From positions 1-9,871 of the forward strand of contig QBUN01000345.1 of the NCBI GenBank assembly GCA_013180565.1: a stretch of 9,871 bases of DNA, read 5' to 3'. The stretch comes from Candidatus Methanophaga sp. GoMg3.2. Its GTDB lineage: Archaea > Halobacteriota > Syntropharchaeia > Alkanophagales > Methanospirareceae. Both the position numbers and the translations under genes were made by a program. A model generated the notes under the pieces. The model worked only from the letters and a program-made list of their open reading frames with translations. It did no database searches and was not told the origin of the DNA. Below are positions 1-6,282 of the stretch, piece after piece; the first letter of the stretch is position 1, and every line of letters begins with the position of its first letter.

Positions 1-30
1 TGACACAGATTAACGCAGATTGACACAGAT
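1..30 (+). repeat. Three tandem 10-bp units of an ACACAGATT-type repeat
   Basis: Three consecutive decamers read TGACACAGAT, TAACGCAGAT and TGACACAGAT. The same motif with the same period recurs at 1761-1790, 5891-5920 and 5946-5967, always outside intact genes. This copy ends 14 bp before the uvrC start codon and may continue to the left of the window. Its function is unknown. Confidence 0.75.
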
Positions 31-44
31 GATAAAGACCAACA

Positions 45-1607
45 ATGTCAAACTTCAAAAACCGTAACATACCGGATAACCCTGGCTGCTACCTCTTTAG
101 AGATAGTTCCAACAGGATAATCTATGTCGGAAAGGCGAAGAATCTGAGAAAACGAGTCAAGAGCTATTTCCAGAAGAACGAATTAGACCCCAAAACAGAG
201 GCTATGGTACAGAAGATCGATTCCGTCGATTTTATTGTCACGGACAACGAAGTAGAAGCGTTAATTCTTGAGAATAACCTCATAAAGAAGCACAGCCCGC
301 GATATAATATAGATCTGAAAGATTCAAAGCGGTATGCATACATAGAATTGACAGACGAGGACTTCCCGCGGCTGCTTATTGCGAGAAGGAAAGAAGGAGG
401 CGGCAAGTATTTCGGGCCTTTTGTATCGGCCGCAGCACGTGATTATATCCTTTCCGCATTACGGAAATCATTTCAGATCAGAACGTGCAAACGGATGGCG
501 AAGAAACCGTGTCTGAGGCATCAGATAGACTTATGTCAAGCGCCATGTATAGGAAATATAAGCAAAGTCGAGTATTCTGAGAGGATAAGATCGGTTGAAT
601 TAATCCTTAAGGGCAAGACAAACGAGTTCATTAAATCTAAAACGCGCGAGATGGAATCAGCATCAGACAAATTGGACTTTGAACGCGCTTTAGTACTGCG
701 TAACCAGATAGAAGCAATAGAACGGCTCAAGGAGAAACAGCTCATGGAGCTGCAAAAGAAATATGATGAGGATATAATCAATTACATTACAAAGGACGGC
801 AGAGTCTACCTTATTCTTTTTAATATCTACAAAGGCATACTAGAGAATAAGCAGGAGTTCGTGTTTGAAATTGCTGCTAGTTTCCTCGATGATTTCCTGG
901 TTCAGTATTATTCGGAAAACCAAGTACCTGCGGAATTGATACTGCCGCAAGAGATTGATGACGCCTTAACTTCTTTTCTTACGCTAAAAAGGAACGGTAC
1001 TGTGAATGTCAAAGTACCAAAGATAGGAGACAGGAAACAATTACTTGAGTTAGTGTTGAAGAATATAGAACTATCTTTCTTTTCCGAAGTGGAAACACTT
1101 GAGGCACTCAAGAACGAGTTGAATCTTCCTGAGATACCGGCGGTAATCGAAAGTTTTGACATTTCGCACCTTTCCGGCACTTCTACTGTTGGGTCCATGG
1201 TGCAGTTCCAAAATGCGAAGCCTGCTAAAAGTAATTACAGACGGTTTAAAATCAAAACAGTTGACGGAATAGACGATGTAGGCGCAATCGCAGAGGTTGT
1301 TAGGAGAAGATATACGCGGTTGGTTAAGGAAGAGTCAGAGCTTCCGGATTTGATTGTTATTGATGGTGGTATCGGACAGTTGAATTCGGCACTCGCAGAG
1401 CTCCGGAAACTCGGTTTGCGGATACCCATCATAGCAATAGCGAAGAAGTTTGAAGAGGTGTATGTGCCCGGATTGACGTTCCCTCTGCGTTTGGACAGAA
1501 GAAGCAAAGCATTGAAGCTCATACAGCAGGTACGTGATGAAGCACATAGGTTTGCGATAAGTTATAATCGATTGTTACGTAAAAAGAGTTCTATCGCTTC
1601 TGGCTGA
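45..1607 (+). CDS. uvrC: UvrABC excinuclease subunit C (short form without C-terminal HhH)
   Basis: UvrC makes the two incisions flanking a DNA lesion in nucleotide excision repair after UvrA/UvrB loading. The 520-residue protein opens with a GIY-YIG nuclease domain (about 10-90: GCY at 14-16, YVG at 27-29, R35, metal-binding E76). Four cysteines follow (C148, C156, C164, C168), at the place where E. coli UvrC is reported to hold an Fe-S cluster. A UVR helical motif lies at about 193-232. The RNase H-like second nuclease domain supplies a DDH triad visible as D372 (FDISH), D440 (VIDGG) and H501 (DEAHR). Bacterial UvrC is about 600 residues and ends in tandem helix-hairpin-helix motifs; this one stops about 20 residues after H501, so these are absent. 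As I recall, some methanogen UvrCs are similarly short. ATG 45 is preceded by in-frame stops at 21, 30 and 33. No Shine-Dalgarno site is visible, so it may be leaderless. uvrA and uvrB are not in the window. Confidence 0.97.
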   Translation: MSNFKNRNIPDNPGCYLFRDSSNRIIYVGKAKNLRKRVKSYFQKNELDPKTEAMVQKIDSVDFIVTDNEVEALILENNLIKKHSPRYNIDLKDSKRYAYIELTDEDFPRLLIARRKEGGGKYFGPFVSAAARDYILSALRKSFQIRTCKRMAKKPCLRHQIDLCQAPCIGNISKVEYSERIRSVELILKGKTNEFIKSKTREMESASDKLDFERALVLRNQIEAIERLKEKQLMELQKKYDEDIINYITKDGRVYLILFNIYKGILENKQEFVFEIAASFLDDFLVQYYSENQVPAELILPQEIDDALTSFLTLKRNGTVNVKVPKIGDRKQLLELVLKNIELSFFSEVETLEALKNELNLPEIPAVIESFDISHLSGTSTVGSMVQFQNAKPAKSNYRRFKIKTVDGIDDVGAIAEVVRRRYTRLVKEESELPDLIVIDGGIGQLNSALAELRKLGLRIPIIAIAKKFEEVYVPGLTFPLRLDRRSKALKLIQQVRDEAHRFAISYNRLLRKKSSIASG

Positions 1608-1614
1608 GATCTAA

Positions 1615-1642
1615 GCAGGAACGCCCCTTGCGGGGTATCTGC
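1615..1642 (+). terminator. Possible GC hairpin after uvrC
   Basis: Just after the uvrC stop, CCCC and GGGG arms around a TTGC loop are bracketed by GCAG and CTGC, giving a two-tier imperfect hairpin. No T-run follows directly, so it may be a 3' mRNA structure and not the terminator itself. Confidence 0.3.
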
Positions 1643-1689
1643 ATTGTAAGTGTTACCATGCTATTTAAAGACAAGGCTCGGCGGAATAA

Positions 1690-1749
1690 TTTTTGGTATT
1701 TGTGCTAAAAGAAAAAGACAAATGTTCTTTTGGTAAAGCTTTTCTTTTT
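1690..1749. terminator. T-rich bidirectional termination region between convergent genes
   Basis: uvrC and the COG1839 gene converge here. The + strand has a T5 tract (1690-1694) and a T-rich CTTTTCTTTTT tract (1739-1749). The minus strand reads CTTTTTCTTTTAG over 1705-1717. AAAAGAAAA (1707-1715) and TTTTCTTTT (1740-1748) form a 9-bp inverted repeat with a 24-nt spacer. Archaeal termination typically uses oligo-T tracts, so each strand has a plausible stop. There is no experimental support. Confidence 0.5.
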
Positions 1750-1760
1750 AAGACAAGGTT

Positions 1761-1790
1761 TGTGTAAATCTGTGTAATCTTGTGGTTAGC
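1761..1790 (-). repeat. Three 10-bp units of the ACACAGATT repeat, inverted
   Basis: The + strand decamers are TGTGTAAATC, TGTGTAATCT and TGTGGTTAGC. On the minus strand these read as CCACAAGATT, ACACAGATTT and ACACA, the same family as 1-30. The copy lies between the convergent uvrC and COG1839 genes, just beyond the T-rich region. The first unit is the most diverged. Confidence 0.65.
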
Positions 1791-1807
1791 TAAACAAGTA
1801 CCAAATC

Positions 1808-2326
1808 TCAATCAGCCACATACCCTAACGACTCACATAACTCTCTTCGTTCCTTCTTCTCAGCCGCAGTCTCTATCCGGTTCGCAGACGTGCCGTCAAC
1901 AGCTCCTAGCACTGCCCGGCCTAGCTCTGTCTCAGCGACAATAACGTCCAGAGGATTCGCAGAAGCGACAAAAATATTCGCAACTGCAGGATGCGATTTC
2001 AAAACAGTCAGTACGTTTATGGGAAATGCACCATCCATAATGATAAAAAAAGTGTGAGAAGCGCCGATTCGAAGGCAATTCTCACCGGCTAACTCCTTTA
2101 AGCGCTCGTCATTTCCCGTAACCCTTGTCAACTTCGGCACTGCTTCGTTCATTGCAACGGCGCATTTAATCGCGGGTACTGAGGTCAATAGCGTCTTGAA
2201 TAGGTCATCGCAGGCGAAGATAGAGAAATTACCCTGCCCTATTATCACCTGCTTCTCTTCCGGATTAATCACCTTTACCCGCTCGATCATTACCGCAGCA
2301 TCTTCTTCAGCACCTGTTTTCGACAT
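1808..2326 (-). CDS. Adenosine-specific kinase family protein (COG1839 / DUF355)
   Basis: This 172-residue protein has the hallmarks of the small COG1839 (PF04008) family: a VIIGQGNF segment early, a central ASHTFFIIMDGAFPINVL segment, and a late ANPLDVIVAETELGRAVLG block followed by a DG pair. Family members are annotated as adenosine-specific kinases on limited evidence, so the reaction is inferred and the physiological role is open. It has no membrane segments or signal peptide. Members are about 160-170 residues. The upstream ATG at 2326 lies 10 bp after the ferredoxin stop and has no Shine-Dalgarno site, suggesting translational coupling. An internal ATG at residue 13 (ending at 2290, MIERVKV) would give a 160-residue protein closer to the conserved family start, and is a fair alternative. 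Promoter and ferredoxin partner lie upstream in one short operon. The gene ends convergent to uvrC. Confidence 0.88.
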   Translation of the reverse strand: MSKTGAEEDAAVMIERVKVINPEEKQVIIGQGNFSIFACDDLFKTLLTSVPAIKCAVAMNEAVPKLTRVTGNDERLKELAGENCLRIGASHTFFIIMDGAFPINVLTVLKSHPAVANIFVASANPLDVIVAETELGRAVLGAVDGTSANRIETAAEKKERRELCESLGYVAD

Positions 2327-2336
2327 GTTTAAGGGT

Positions 2337-2531
2337 TTACTCTGCGTCTACCATGCTTATTGCGCCCTGCTCACATACATCTACGCATGTTTCGCAATCG
2401 GTGCACTCCTCGGCGTTGACTACCGCATGCTTACTGTCCCCTTCTCCTTCCAGAGTTATGCACTCTACCGAACACTCCTCTACACAATTTCCACATCCAT
2501 CGCACTTTTCTATATCTACTACTGCTGGCAT
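2337..2531 (-). CDS. Small 2[4Fe-4S] ferredoxin
   Basis: A 64-residue soluble acidic electron carrier with two Cx2Cx2Cx3C motifs, C10/C13/C16/C20 and C43/C46/C49/C53, which should bind two [4Fe-4S] clusters in a bacterial-type ferredoxin fold. Its redox partners cannot be read from the sequence. The proline that usually follows the fourth cysteine is missing in both motifs (S21 and E54), and there is an extra cysteine, C24. A clear GGTGAT Shine-Dalgarno site sits 9 nt before the ATG. A TATA box overlaps the ileS stop codon, so the gene is probably transcribed from its own promoter together with the COG1839 gene, which begins 10 bp after its stop. A stand-alone ferredoxin is the simplest reading, since no oxidoreductase subunit lies nearby. 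Confidence 0.93.
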   Translation of the reverse strand: MPAVVDIEKCDGCGNCVEECSVECITLEGEGDSKHAVVNAEECTDCETCVDVCEQGAISMVDAE

Positions 2532-2540
2532 TTTCTTCTT

Positions 2541-2597
2541 ATCACCTTTTTAGTTAATATTCCATCATAAATTCTTTTTTTGTAGTATATATAAATT
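2541..2597 (-). promoter_or_regulatory. Promoter and RBS of the ferredoxin-COG1839 pair
   Basis: Minus-strand AATTTATATATA at 2586-2597 is a strong archaeal TATA-box match and overlaps the ileS stop codon (2596-2598). Initiation about 25 nt downstream would give a leader of about 30 nt. The Shine-Dalgarno GGTGAT is at 2541-2546, 9 nt before the ATG. This supports a transcription unit separate from ileS despite the 64-bp gap. Confidence 0.65.
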
Positions 2598-5550
2598 ACT
2601 GTTTTATCGCAAGATGAACTTCCTTTTTCCCTATCTTCCAGTCCTTCTCGTAGATATTATCACCACTCTCTGATGGCTTTCCCTTTTCTATAGTCTCTGC
2701 AAGCGTCTCAGTACGGATATAATCCGAGAATCTATCTATCGCTTCTTTTACCTCTTCGTCACCCTCGTACATGATACTTATCTTCGCAGTATACTCCAAA
2801 TCGATGTCTTTTCTCATGCCCTGTATTCTTCTTACGAGGTCTCTAACTAATCCTTCCTCTATGAGGCCCTTATCCAGGTAAGTGTCCAGGAACAGGGCGG
2901 TATCTTCATCCACATCTACATGTTTATAAGCATCCGTAGCGACAAATGCATCATCCTCAAATCGCACTTCGTTTACATTCAATTCGTCCTTCAATACCCC
3001 CACCAAACGTTCTACATTCTTTCGCTTTTGATCACTACAAACCACTACGACTTCTTTTAACGGTTGTCGTATTTTTATGCCCGCCTCTGCCCTCGCTCGC
3101 CTGCCGGCCTCCACCAATTTTGAAGCCATGGCCATTGAATCCTCTAATTCCGTATCTATAAGCGATTCTTCGGGTGATGGATAGTCGCAGAGATGTACAC
3201 TTTCAAGTACGTCATCAGAAACACCGCGCACTATTTTCTGATAGATGTGCTCAGTGATGAATGGCACAAAAGGCGCAAGCAGTTTGCATAACGAAACAAG
3301 AACTTCAAATAGCGTTATATATGCGCTATCCTTATCAAAATCCGCCTCTACTATCCAGAACCGTCTCCTTGATCGTCTTATATACCAGTTGCTCAGGTCG
3401 TTAACTATAAACTCCTCCATCTTACGCGCGGCAACGTGTATTTCAAACCGTTCTATTGACTCTATCACTTCCTTTGTGAGCGTGTTTAGCCGTGATATGA
3501 TCCATCTATCCATTGCATTCCGCATCTCCACTGGGATCTCCTTCTCATTCGGATTGAACTCATCTATGGCCGCGTAAGTAACGAAGAAGAAATACGAGTT
3601 CCAGAGTGTATTCAAGAACTTCTTTTGCTTCTCTATTATCCCCTTCTCGGTGAACCTTACATCATCGGATAGAGGACCTGCGGTGTAGAAATACCATCTC
3701 AACGCATCTGCCCCTTCCTTATCTAGCGTAGATGTTATATCAACCACGTTCCCCTTGCTCTTACTCATCTTTACGCCTTTCTCATCCAATATATGGCCCA
3801 GCGAAAGCACGTTTAGATAGGGCGGAGCATCAAAAATATTGGTTGAGATCGCAAGCAGGGAATAGAACCAGCCACGAGTCTGGTCTATCGCTTCCGTAAT
3901 GAAATCAGCGGGGAAGTTCCGCTCAAACTCGTCCTTCTCAAATGGATAATGCCATTGCGCAAATGGTGCTGCACCTGAGTCATACCAGCAATCTATGACA
4001 TCCTCTACCCTTCTCATTTCTCCGCCACAATCCTCACACTCAAACACTACATCGTCTATGTAAGGTCGGTGCAAGTCGCTGGAAACCGAATTCTTTGCCC
4101 TTTCTTCCAATTCTTTTACACTACCTACACAGAACTCCTTACCACAACTGGCGCATATCCATATATTCAACGGAGTACCCCAGAACCGTTCCCGGCTAAG
4201 TGCCCAATCCTCAATATTATCTATGAAGTTCCCGAATCGCCCATGTTTCAAATGCGCTGGATACCAGTTGATCTTTTCGTTATTCGCCATCAACTTATCG
4301 CGTAACGATTTCATTGCGATGAACCATGATTCACGTGCGTAATACAAAAGGGGCGAACCACAACGCCAGCAAAATGGATACGAATGCGAATACCGCTCCT
4401 CCTTATATAATATCCCTCGCTGATCCAACATTTCTATTATCGGCCTATCGGCATCCTTCACGAACATACCTTCCAGTGGTGGGACCTCGTTCGTAAAGCG
4501 ACCTTCGGCATTCACGGGCTGAGAAAAGCCCAACTTCTTATCTCGACATACTCCATAATCATCTTCGCCAAATGCCGGTGCTATATGAACAACGCCCGTG
4601 CCTTCCTCCAGAGTAACGAAATCAGCGGTGACTACTTTCTGTGAATCACCACCCTCTATCGTTGCGAACTCAAAAAGCCGTTCGTATTCTAAATCTGCCA
4701 AATCGGCACCTGTATACTCTTCTATTATTTCATATTCTGATTCTAAAACATCTAATCGCGATTCCGCGAGTATCAAGTCCTCTTCTTTTGCTCTGGCTTT
4801 AACTCTCGCCTTTACATATCGGTTTTCCGGGTGAACAGCAAGTGCAATATTACCCAACAATGTCCAGGGCGTAGTTGTCCAGGCCAATAGATACGTGTCC
4901 GACTGCTTCAATTTGAACTTCACATATATTGATGGGTCTTCTACATCACGATAGCCCTGTGCTACTTCATGACTACTTAGCGTGGTCTCACATCGCGGAC
5001 AGTAAGGAACGACCTTATGCCCCTTATAAAGCAAACCCTTTTTCCAGGTCTCCTTTAACGACCACCAGACGGATTCGATATATTTGTTATCAAAAGTGAT
5101 GTAAGGAGAATCCATATCAATCCAGAATCCCACCCGTTTCGTGGCATTTACCCATTCTTTCTCATAACGGAAGACGGAATCTTTGCATTTCTTGTTGAAC
5201 TTCTCAATACCATAGTTCTCTATCTCCCCTTTGGTATTAATCCTCAGATTTTTCTCCACTTCTATCTCCACCGGAAGACCATGGGTGTCCCAGCCCGCTT
5301 TCCGCTCTACGTAATAACCCTGCATGGTTCTGTATCGCAGCACAAGATCTTTCACTACCCTCGTGAGTATATGCCCGGGATGTGGAAGTCCATTTGCAGT
5401 TGGTGGCCCCTCGATAAAAACGAACTTCTTACCGTCTTTACGTTGAGTTACGCTGCGCTCAAAGGTGTCTTCGCTATCCCATAGCTCTAATATCTCTTCT
5501 TCCAACTTCACGAAATCTGGTCTTTGCGTTTCGCTTCTGAAATACGCCAT
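2596..5550 (-). CDS. ileS: Isoleucyl-tRNA synthetase
   Basis: IleRS, a class I aminoacyl-tRNA synthetase, charges tRNA-Ile with isoleucine and hydrolyses mischarged valine. The 984-residue protein begins with the Rossmann catalytic domain: the HIGH motif is HPGH at 57-60, followed by the IleRS-typical WDTHGLPVE. The inserted CP1 editing domain shows WTTTPW (224-229) and GTGVVHIAPAFGEDD ending at D331, whose acidic residues belong to the editing site. The second signature, KMSKS, is at 594-598. Cysteine pairs at C184/C187, C394/C397, C466/C469 and C505/C508 suggest zinc-ribbon-like sites. An anticodon-binding helical domain follows (about 640-800, with SNWYIRRSRRRFW), then an archaeal-type C-terminal region. 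The length is close to archaeal IleRS. The start is supported by a purine-rich GGAGAAGGA just upstream of the ATG. It is monocistronic or leads only weakly into the ferredoxin gene, which has its own promoter. Confidence 0.98.
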   Translation of the reverse strand: MAYFRSETQRPDFVKLEEEILELWDSEDTFERSVTQRKDGKKFVFIEGPPTANGLPHPGHILTRVVKDLVLRYRTMQGYYVERKAGWDTHGLPVEIEVEKNLRINTKGEIENYGIEKFNKKCKDSVFRYEKEWVNATKRVGFWIDMDSPYITFDNKYIESVWWSLKETWKKGLLYKGHKVVPYCPRCETTLSSHEVAQGYRDVEDPSIYVKFKLKQSDTYLLAWTTTPWTLLGNIALAVHPENRYVKARVKARAKEEDLILAESRLDVLESEYEIIEEYTGADLADLEYERLFEFATIEGGDSQKVVTADFVTLEEGTGVVHIAPAFGEDDYGVCRDKKLGFSQPVNAEGRFTNEVPPLEGMFVKDADRPIIEMLDQRGILYKEERYSHSYPFCWRCGSPLLYYARESWFIAMKSLRDKLMANNEKINWYPAHLKHGRFGNFIDNIEDWALSRERFWGTPLNIWICASCGKEFCVGSVKELEERAKNSVSSDLHRPYIDDVVFECEDCGGEMRRVEDVIDCWYDSGAAPFAQWHYPFEKDEFERNFPADFITEAIDQTRGWFYSLLAISTNIFDAPPYLNVLSLGHILDEKGVKMSKSKGNVVDITSTLDKEGADALRWYFYTAGPLSDDVRFTEKGIIEKQKKFLNTLWNSYFFFVTYAAIDEFNPNEKEIPVEMRNAMDRWIISRLNTLTKEVIESIERFEIHVAARKMEEFIVNDLSNWYIRRSRRRFWIVEADFDKDSAYITLFEVLVSLCKLLAPFVPFITEHIYQKIVRGVSDDVLESVHLCDYPSPEESLIDTELEDSMAMASKLVEAGRRARAEAGIKIRQPLKEVVVVCSDQKRKNVERLVGVLKDELNVNEVRFEDDAFVATDAYKHVDVDEDTALFLDTYLDKGLIEEGLVRDLVRRIQGMRKDIDLEYTAKISIMYEGDEEVKEAIDRFSDYIRTETLAETIEKGKPSESGDNIYEKDWKIGKKEVHLAIKQ

Positions 5551-5632
5551 ATTTCCTTCTCCGTCAAAATAAATAATGTACTGTTACTTGTTTGTATGAA
5601 GATATAATTTTTATATCCATCATTTTAAATAG
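5551..5632 (-). promoter_or_regulatory. ileS leader and probable promoter with an AT palindrome
   Basis: The minus strand carries a GGAGAAGGA ribosome-binding site directly before the ATG. Farther up there are TATA-like elements, GATATAAAAATTATATC (5601-5617) and CTATTTAAAAT (about 5622-5632). The first is a palindrome with 7-bp arms GATATAA/TTATATC and a 3-bp centre. From it, initiation near 5580 would give a leader of about 30-35 nt. The exact box is uncertain because the whole stretch is AT-rich. Confidence 0.5.
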
Positions 5633-5641
5633 TTTTTGTTT

Positions 5642-5905
5642 TTATTTGCTTTTTTTTACTATCGTATTCGTTGTTGTACCCAGCGACTTTGTTAATGAAT
5701 TGAAGGTAATAAGCGAAGAGATATATTCTATCTTCTTTGATACCATGTCGAGTTCGTCTTTTATTTCCGGACCTCTAAAATAAAGGAACTCTGCCAGGCT
5801 GAGAGGGAAGACAAAAATATCAAGATGCCTTCCTGTTAGGGAACTCCCAGTAAATAGTTTACCCAAAAAGTTTTGATAATTATCATACAAGGACACGGAT
5901 TTCAC
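5642..5905 (-). pseudogene. Remnant of an AAA/DUF4143-type ATPase gene with internal deletions
   Basis: The 87-codon open frame resembles pieces of the AAA_14 plus DUF4143 ATPases common in archaea. Residues 5-22 (SLYDNYQN to FTGSS) look like the strand that ends in the TGSS sensor region. Residues 23-45 (LTGRHLD, FPLSLAEFL, FRG) match the block that normally lies some residues farther on. Residues 61-83 (ISSLITFNSLTKSLG, then NTI) look like the DUF4143 winged-helix-like segment. The family is about 400 residues. The Walker motifs, the region between blocks one and two, the region after residue 60 (usually containing the GGFPEV segment) and the whole C-terminus are absent. The apparent GTG start lies inside a repeat unit, so it is not a real gene start. 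The family match is from memory of its consensus. Alternatively this is an unrelated short ORF, but three matching blocks in family order make that unlikely. Confidence 0.6.
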
Positions 5906-5920
5906 AGATTTACACAGACG
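5891..5920 (+). repeat. Three 10-bp units of the ACACAGATT repeat
   Basis: The decamers are GGACACGGAT, TTCACAGATT and TACACAGACG. It sits at the upstream edge of the ATPase remnant, where homology to that family stops. With 5946-5961 it forms an imperfect inverted repeat: CACAGATTTACACAGA (5903-5918) pairs 14 of 16 with the later copy across a 27-nt loop. Confidence 0.7.
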
Positions 5921-5945
5921 CTACTCTAAAGTCATGATTATTAAA

Positions 5946-5967
5946 TCAGTGTTAATCTGTGTCTTAG
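5946..5967 (-). repeat. ACACAGATT repeat copy, inverted
   Basis: On the minus strand this reads AGACACAGATTAACACTGA, about two units of the family seen at 1-30, 1761-1790 and 5891-5920. It faces the 5891-5920 copy and lies between the two gene remnants. Confidence 0.65.
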
Positions 5968-6018
5968 AAATTCTTGAAAAATGATACAGTTCTGGTAAAT
6001 TACCCTTTGTGTGTTCCC

Positions 6019-6030
6019 TTATATATAAAA
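6019..6030 (+). promoter_or_regulatory. TATA-like box before the HepT remnant
   Basis: TTATATATAAAA is a good archaeal TATA match on the + strand, but it ends only 7 nt before the remnant's ATG (6038). Initiation about 25 nt downstream would fall inside the frame. It may be a relic with a shortened spacer, or chance in AT-rich DNA. Confidence 0.3.
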
Positions 6031-6037
6031 AGTGTGG

Positions 6038-6265
6038 ATGAGAGATGATATTAAAAAGAGGATAATAGAAAAAGCTGAGACTGTGGTTGAGCGGATAGAG
6101 TTCATCGAAGGGCATCTATCGGATGTGATATTTGGGGATCGGATATTGCGGAAAGTAATTTAGCGAGCTATTTTGGAAGCGAAGAAGGGTGAAAAATTAA
6201 AAGAAGCAAACGGATTAAGAAACCGACTGATATTGCAAAGATCACGTAAAAAGAAACATTCATGA
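6038..6265 (+). pseudogene. HepT/DUF86-like HEPN protein remnant (stop codon and internal deletion)
   Basis: Read from ATG 6038, the frame gives MRDDIKKRIIEKAETVVERI, then a stretch ending DRILRKVI, an in-frame TAG at 6161-6163, and after it RAILEAKKGEKLKEANGLRN followed by RLI. This resembles the N-terminal helix and the late conserved 'KLKEANGLRNRLIHEY' segment of DUF86/HepT proteins, the HEPN ribonuclease toxin partner of MntA-type nucleotidyltransferase antitoxins. The family is about 140 residues. Here the middle helices between RAILEA and KKGEK are missing, the stop stands where a tyrosine is usual, and the RNxxxH histidine is replaced by leucine (RNRLIL). The protein would therefore be non-functional even if the stop were read through. 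No MntA-like gene is present. The family assignment rests on recognising two conserved blocks in order. Confidence 0.7.
6246..6257 (-). terminator. T-rich tract downstream of lonB
   Basis: The minus strand reads TTTCTTTTTACG about 25-35 nt beyond the lonB TAG stop. An oligo-T tract of this kind is a plausible archaeal terminator. No hairpin is evident. Confidence 0.35.
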
Positions 6266-6282
6266 ACTTTCTGTTTTCGCTA

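Noticed and set aside
1..30. Repeat arrays as a CRISPR
   Set aside because: Units are 10 bp, contiguous and degenerate with no spacers; no cas gene is present.
1608..1807. Extra coding sequence restoring the UvrC HhH domain
   Set aside because: Short stops and a hairpin follow directly, and no frame gives an HhH-like GIGP motif.
2196..2570. 124-codon plus-strand ORF with hydrophobic stretches
   Set aside because: It overlaps the antisense of the COG1839 gene, the ferredoxin and their promoter, all well supported.
5551..5640. T-box or other riboswitch before ileS
   Set aside because: T-boxes are bacterial, and the leader is short and AT-rich with no conserved elements or stable stem.
5921..6115. 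64-codon minus-strand ORF
   Set aside because: It runs through the repeat and antisense to the HepT remnant; no recognisable motif or ribosome-binding site.
6161..6163. In-frame TAG in the HepT remnant as a possible pyrrolysine codon
   Set aside because: The frame also lacks its core helices and catalytic histidine, so readthrough would not restore function. lonB in the same window ends with TAG at the normal family C-terminus.
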